Positions 35,132 through 36,035 of a DNA stretch of 36,035 nt are shown piece by piece. A program made the translations under genes and the position numbers. This stretch comes from Flammeovirgaceae bacterium (lineage in GTDB: Bacteria; Bacteroidota; Bacteroidia; Cytophagales; Flammeovirgaceae): NCBI GenBank assembly GCA_019634305.1, contig JAHQVQ010000382.1:1-36035 (forward strand), in the 5' to 3' direction. Under the pieces are notes generated by a model. It was not told where the DNA came from and did not search any database. It saw only the letters and a list, made by a program, of their open reading frames with translations. Each line of letters opens with the position of its first letter. The first letter of the stretch is position 1.

Positions 35132-36035
35132 ATGAAATACCTCTCAGGAGTTCTATTCTACTTTTTTATTTCAATTCAATTCACCTATACTCAATCCGGA
35201 TCTCAGTTAATTTTTCAAGACGATTCGGTAGCAGGTAATGGTAAATTGATCTTATCTGGTTTGGAAAAAGAAGACTTTGAAGCTTTAAAAGAATTGAAGC
35301 CTAAAGTTTTACAGTTCCAGGAATTTTTCCCTATTTATATTGGTAATAGCCTTCCTGATAAAGAAGAAAGCCTGCTCCCAGTTTCAGGAACCTATATTTT
35401 GGAGAATAATACTATTCGCTTCATGCCAAGATTTCCCTTTCTGGTCAATAAAAAATACTATACTTGTTTCTATCCTAATAGATTTAGAACCTTAATTCAA
35501 CATCAGGAATTTGAAACGGAAGAAAAATTGGTGGATTTGGTTTTTCTTCCTCAAAGTAACCTTGATAATCTTTTTCCTGAGGTCACCAATGTTTATCCTT
35601 CCATTGCAGAAATTCCCCAAAATCAACTTCGGTTTTATATTCATTTCTCCAAAAAAATGCTGACTGGGCATTCATTGCAGCACATTAATCTTTACAATCA
35701 GAATGGCGAATTGGAAGAAAATGCTTTTTTAAATCTCGATCCGGAATTGTGGGATCCCTCTGGCAAACGGCTCACCATTTGGTTCGATCCCGGAAGAATA
35801 AAAAGAGATTTAAGTCCTAACCTCGAATATGGAGTTCCTTTGGAAATTGGCAGGCAATATACTTTAGAAGTTTCATCAAATTTTAAAGATACACAAGGAA
35901 ATCTTTTGAGTAATTCTTTCAAAAAAACATTTGTGGTTAAAACTCCAGACCGATCATCTCCAAAATCCGAAAATTGGGAAATTAGCCACCCTCAACCCCA
36001 TTCAAAATCCTCCCTTTCTATAATTTTTAATGAAC
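35132..36035 (+). CDS. Secreted protein with Ig-like segment, partial (runs off window)
   Basis: This gene is missing from the ORF track because it has no stop before the window ends. From ATG at 35132 the frame is open for 301 codons. The first residues, MKYLSGVLFYFFISIQFTYT, form a signal peptide. Residues about 150-265 read like a bacterial Ig-like (SbsA/Big_5-type) domain: NVYPSIAEIPQNQLRFYIHF, SKKM, then strands ending in YTLEVSSNFKDTQGN. A second such unit seems to begin at the end (SSLSIIFNE). Such domains occur in surface proteins as spacers or binding modules. The 5' end lies 12 bases past the terminator of the propeller-like gene. The full length and function are unknown. Confidence 0.72.
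   Translation, partial: MKYLSGVLFYFFISIQFTYTQSGSQLIFQDDSVAGNGKLILSGLEKEDFEALKELKPKVLQFQEFFPIYIGNSLPDKEESLLPVSGTYILENNTIRFMPRFPFLVNKKYYTCFYPNRFRTLIQHQEFETEEKLVDLVFLPQSNLDNLFPEVTNVYPSIAEIPQNQLRFYIHFSKKMLTGHSLQHINLYNQNGELEENAFLNLDPELWDPSGKRLTIWFDPGRIKRDLSPNLEYGVPLEIGRQYTLEVSSNFKDTQGNLLSNSFKKTFVVKTPDRSSPKSENWEISHPQPHSKSSLSIIFNE

Noticed and set aside
35698-35922. Minus-strand 74-residue frame near the window end
   Set aside because: It lies opposite the partial secreted protein gene, whose signal peptide and Ig-like segment show the plus strand is coding.

Overview
The window looks like chromosomal DNA of a low-GC Bacteroidota bacterium, most likely Cytophagales (for example a Cyclobacteriaceae-like marine or soil organism). 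The reasons are a TonB-dependent receptor with an N-terminal CarboxypepD_reg-like domain, promoters of the TTG-N19/20-TAnnTTTG type without Shine-Dalgarno sequences, many secreted lipoproteins and carbohydrate-active enzymes, and a PAS-rich soluble histidine kinase. There are no rRNA or tRNA genes, CRISPR arrays, transposases or phage genes.

Layout. 1-2.5 kb: a hairpin-rich gene-free stretch, an integral membrane protein whose last helix is out of frame across an A10 tract, and a zinc-type medium-chain dehydrogenase. 2.8-6.6 kb: an iron-uptake operon (TonB-dependent siderophore receptor, then a PepSY-type membrane protein) with a palindromic operator just downstream of its promoter. 6.6-12 kb: a gene-free stretch with several large inverted repeats, then a tightly packed pair, a Tat-exported DUF1552 protein and a 1204-aa membrane/haem-c protein with DUF1587/1595/1592/1588/1585 modules, a set best known from Planctomycetes. 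12-21 kb: secreted enzymes, including a PL8-like polysaccharide lyase, two tandem 108-aa paralogues (DUF6686-like), a serine beta-lactamase-like esterase, two divergent DUF5060 glycosidase-like lipoproteins and an acidic lipoprotein of unknown role. 21.7-23.2 kb: a sialate O-acetylesterase-like enzyme. 23.5-29.4 kb: a sugar-catabolic block (FucI-fold isomerase, two-subunit transketolase, FGGY kinase) divergent from a DeoR-type regulator, with a TTTCGTTT inverted-repeat operator between them. 29.6-36 kb: a multi-PAS histidine kinase, a secreted alpha/beta hydrolase, a secreted beta-propeller-like protein, and a secreted protein with an Ig-like segment that runs off the window and is missing from the ORF track.

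How the genes fit together (inference). The region reads as scavenging of decorated polysaccharide: the lyase, glycosidase-like proteins and esterases work outside the cytoplasm, and the isomerase-kinase-transketolase block would feed an unusual monosaccharide into central metabolism. No SusC/SusD pair is present, so this is not a canonical polysaccharide utilisation locus. The points most worth following are the substrate of the isomerase/kinase/split-transketolase block, the promoter-operator layout shared by the siderophore receptor operon and the distant pair of small proteins, and the planctomycete-type DUF1552/DUF1592 pair.
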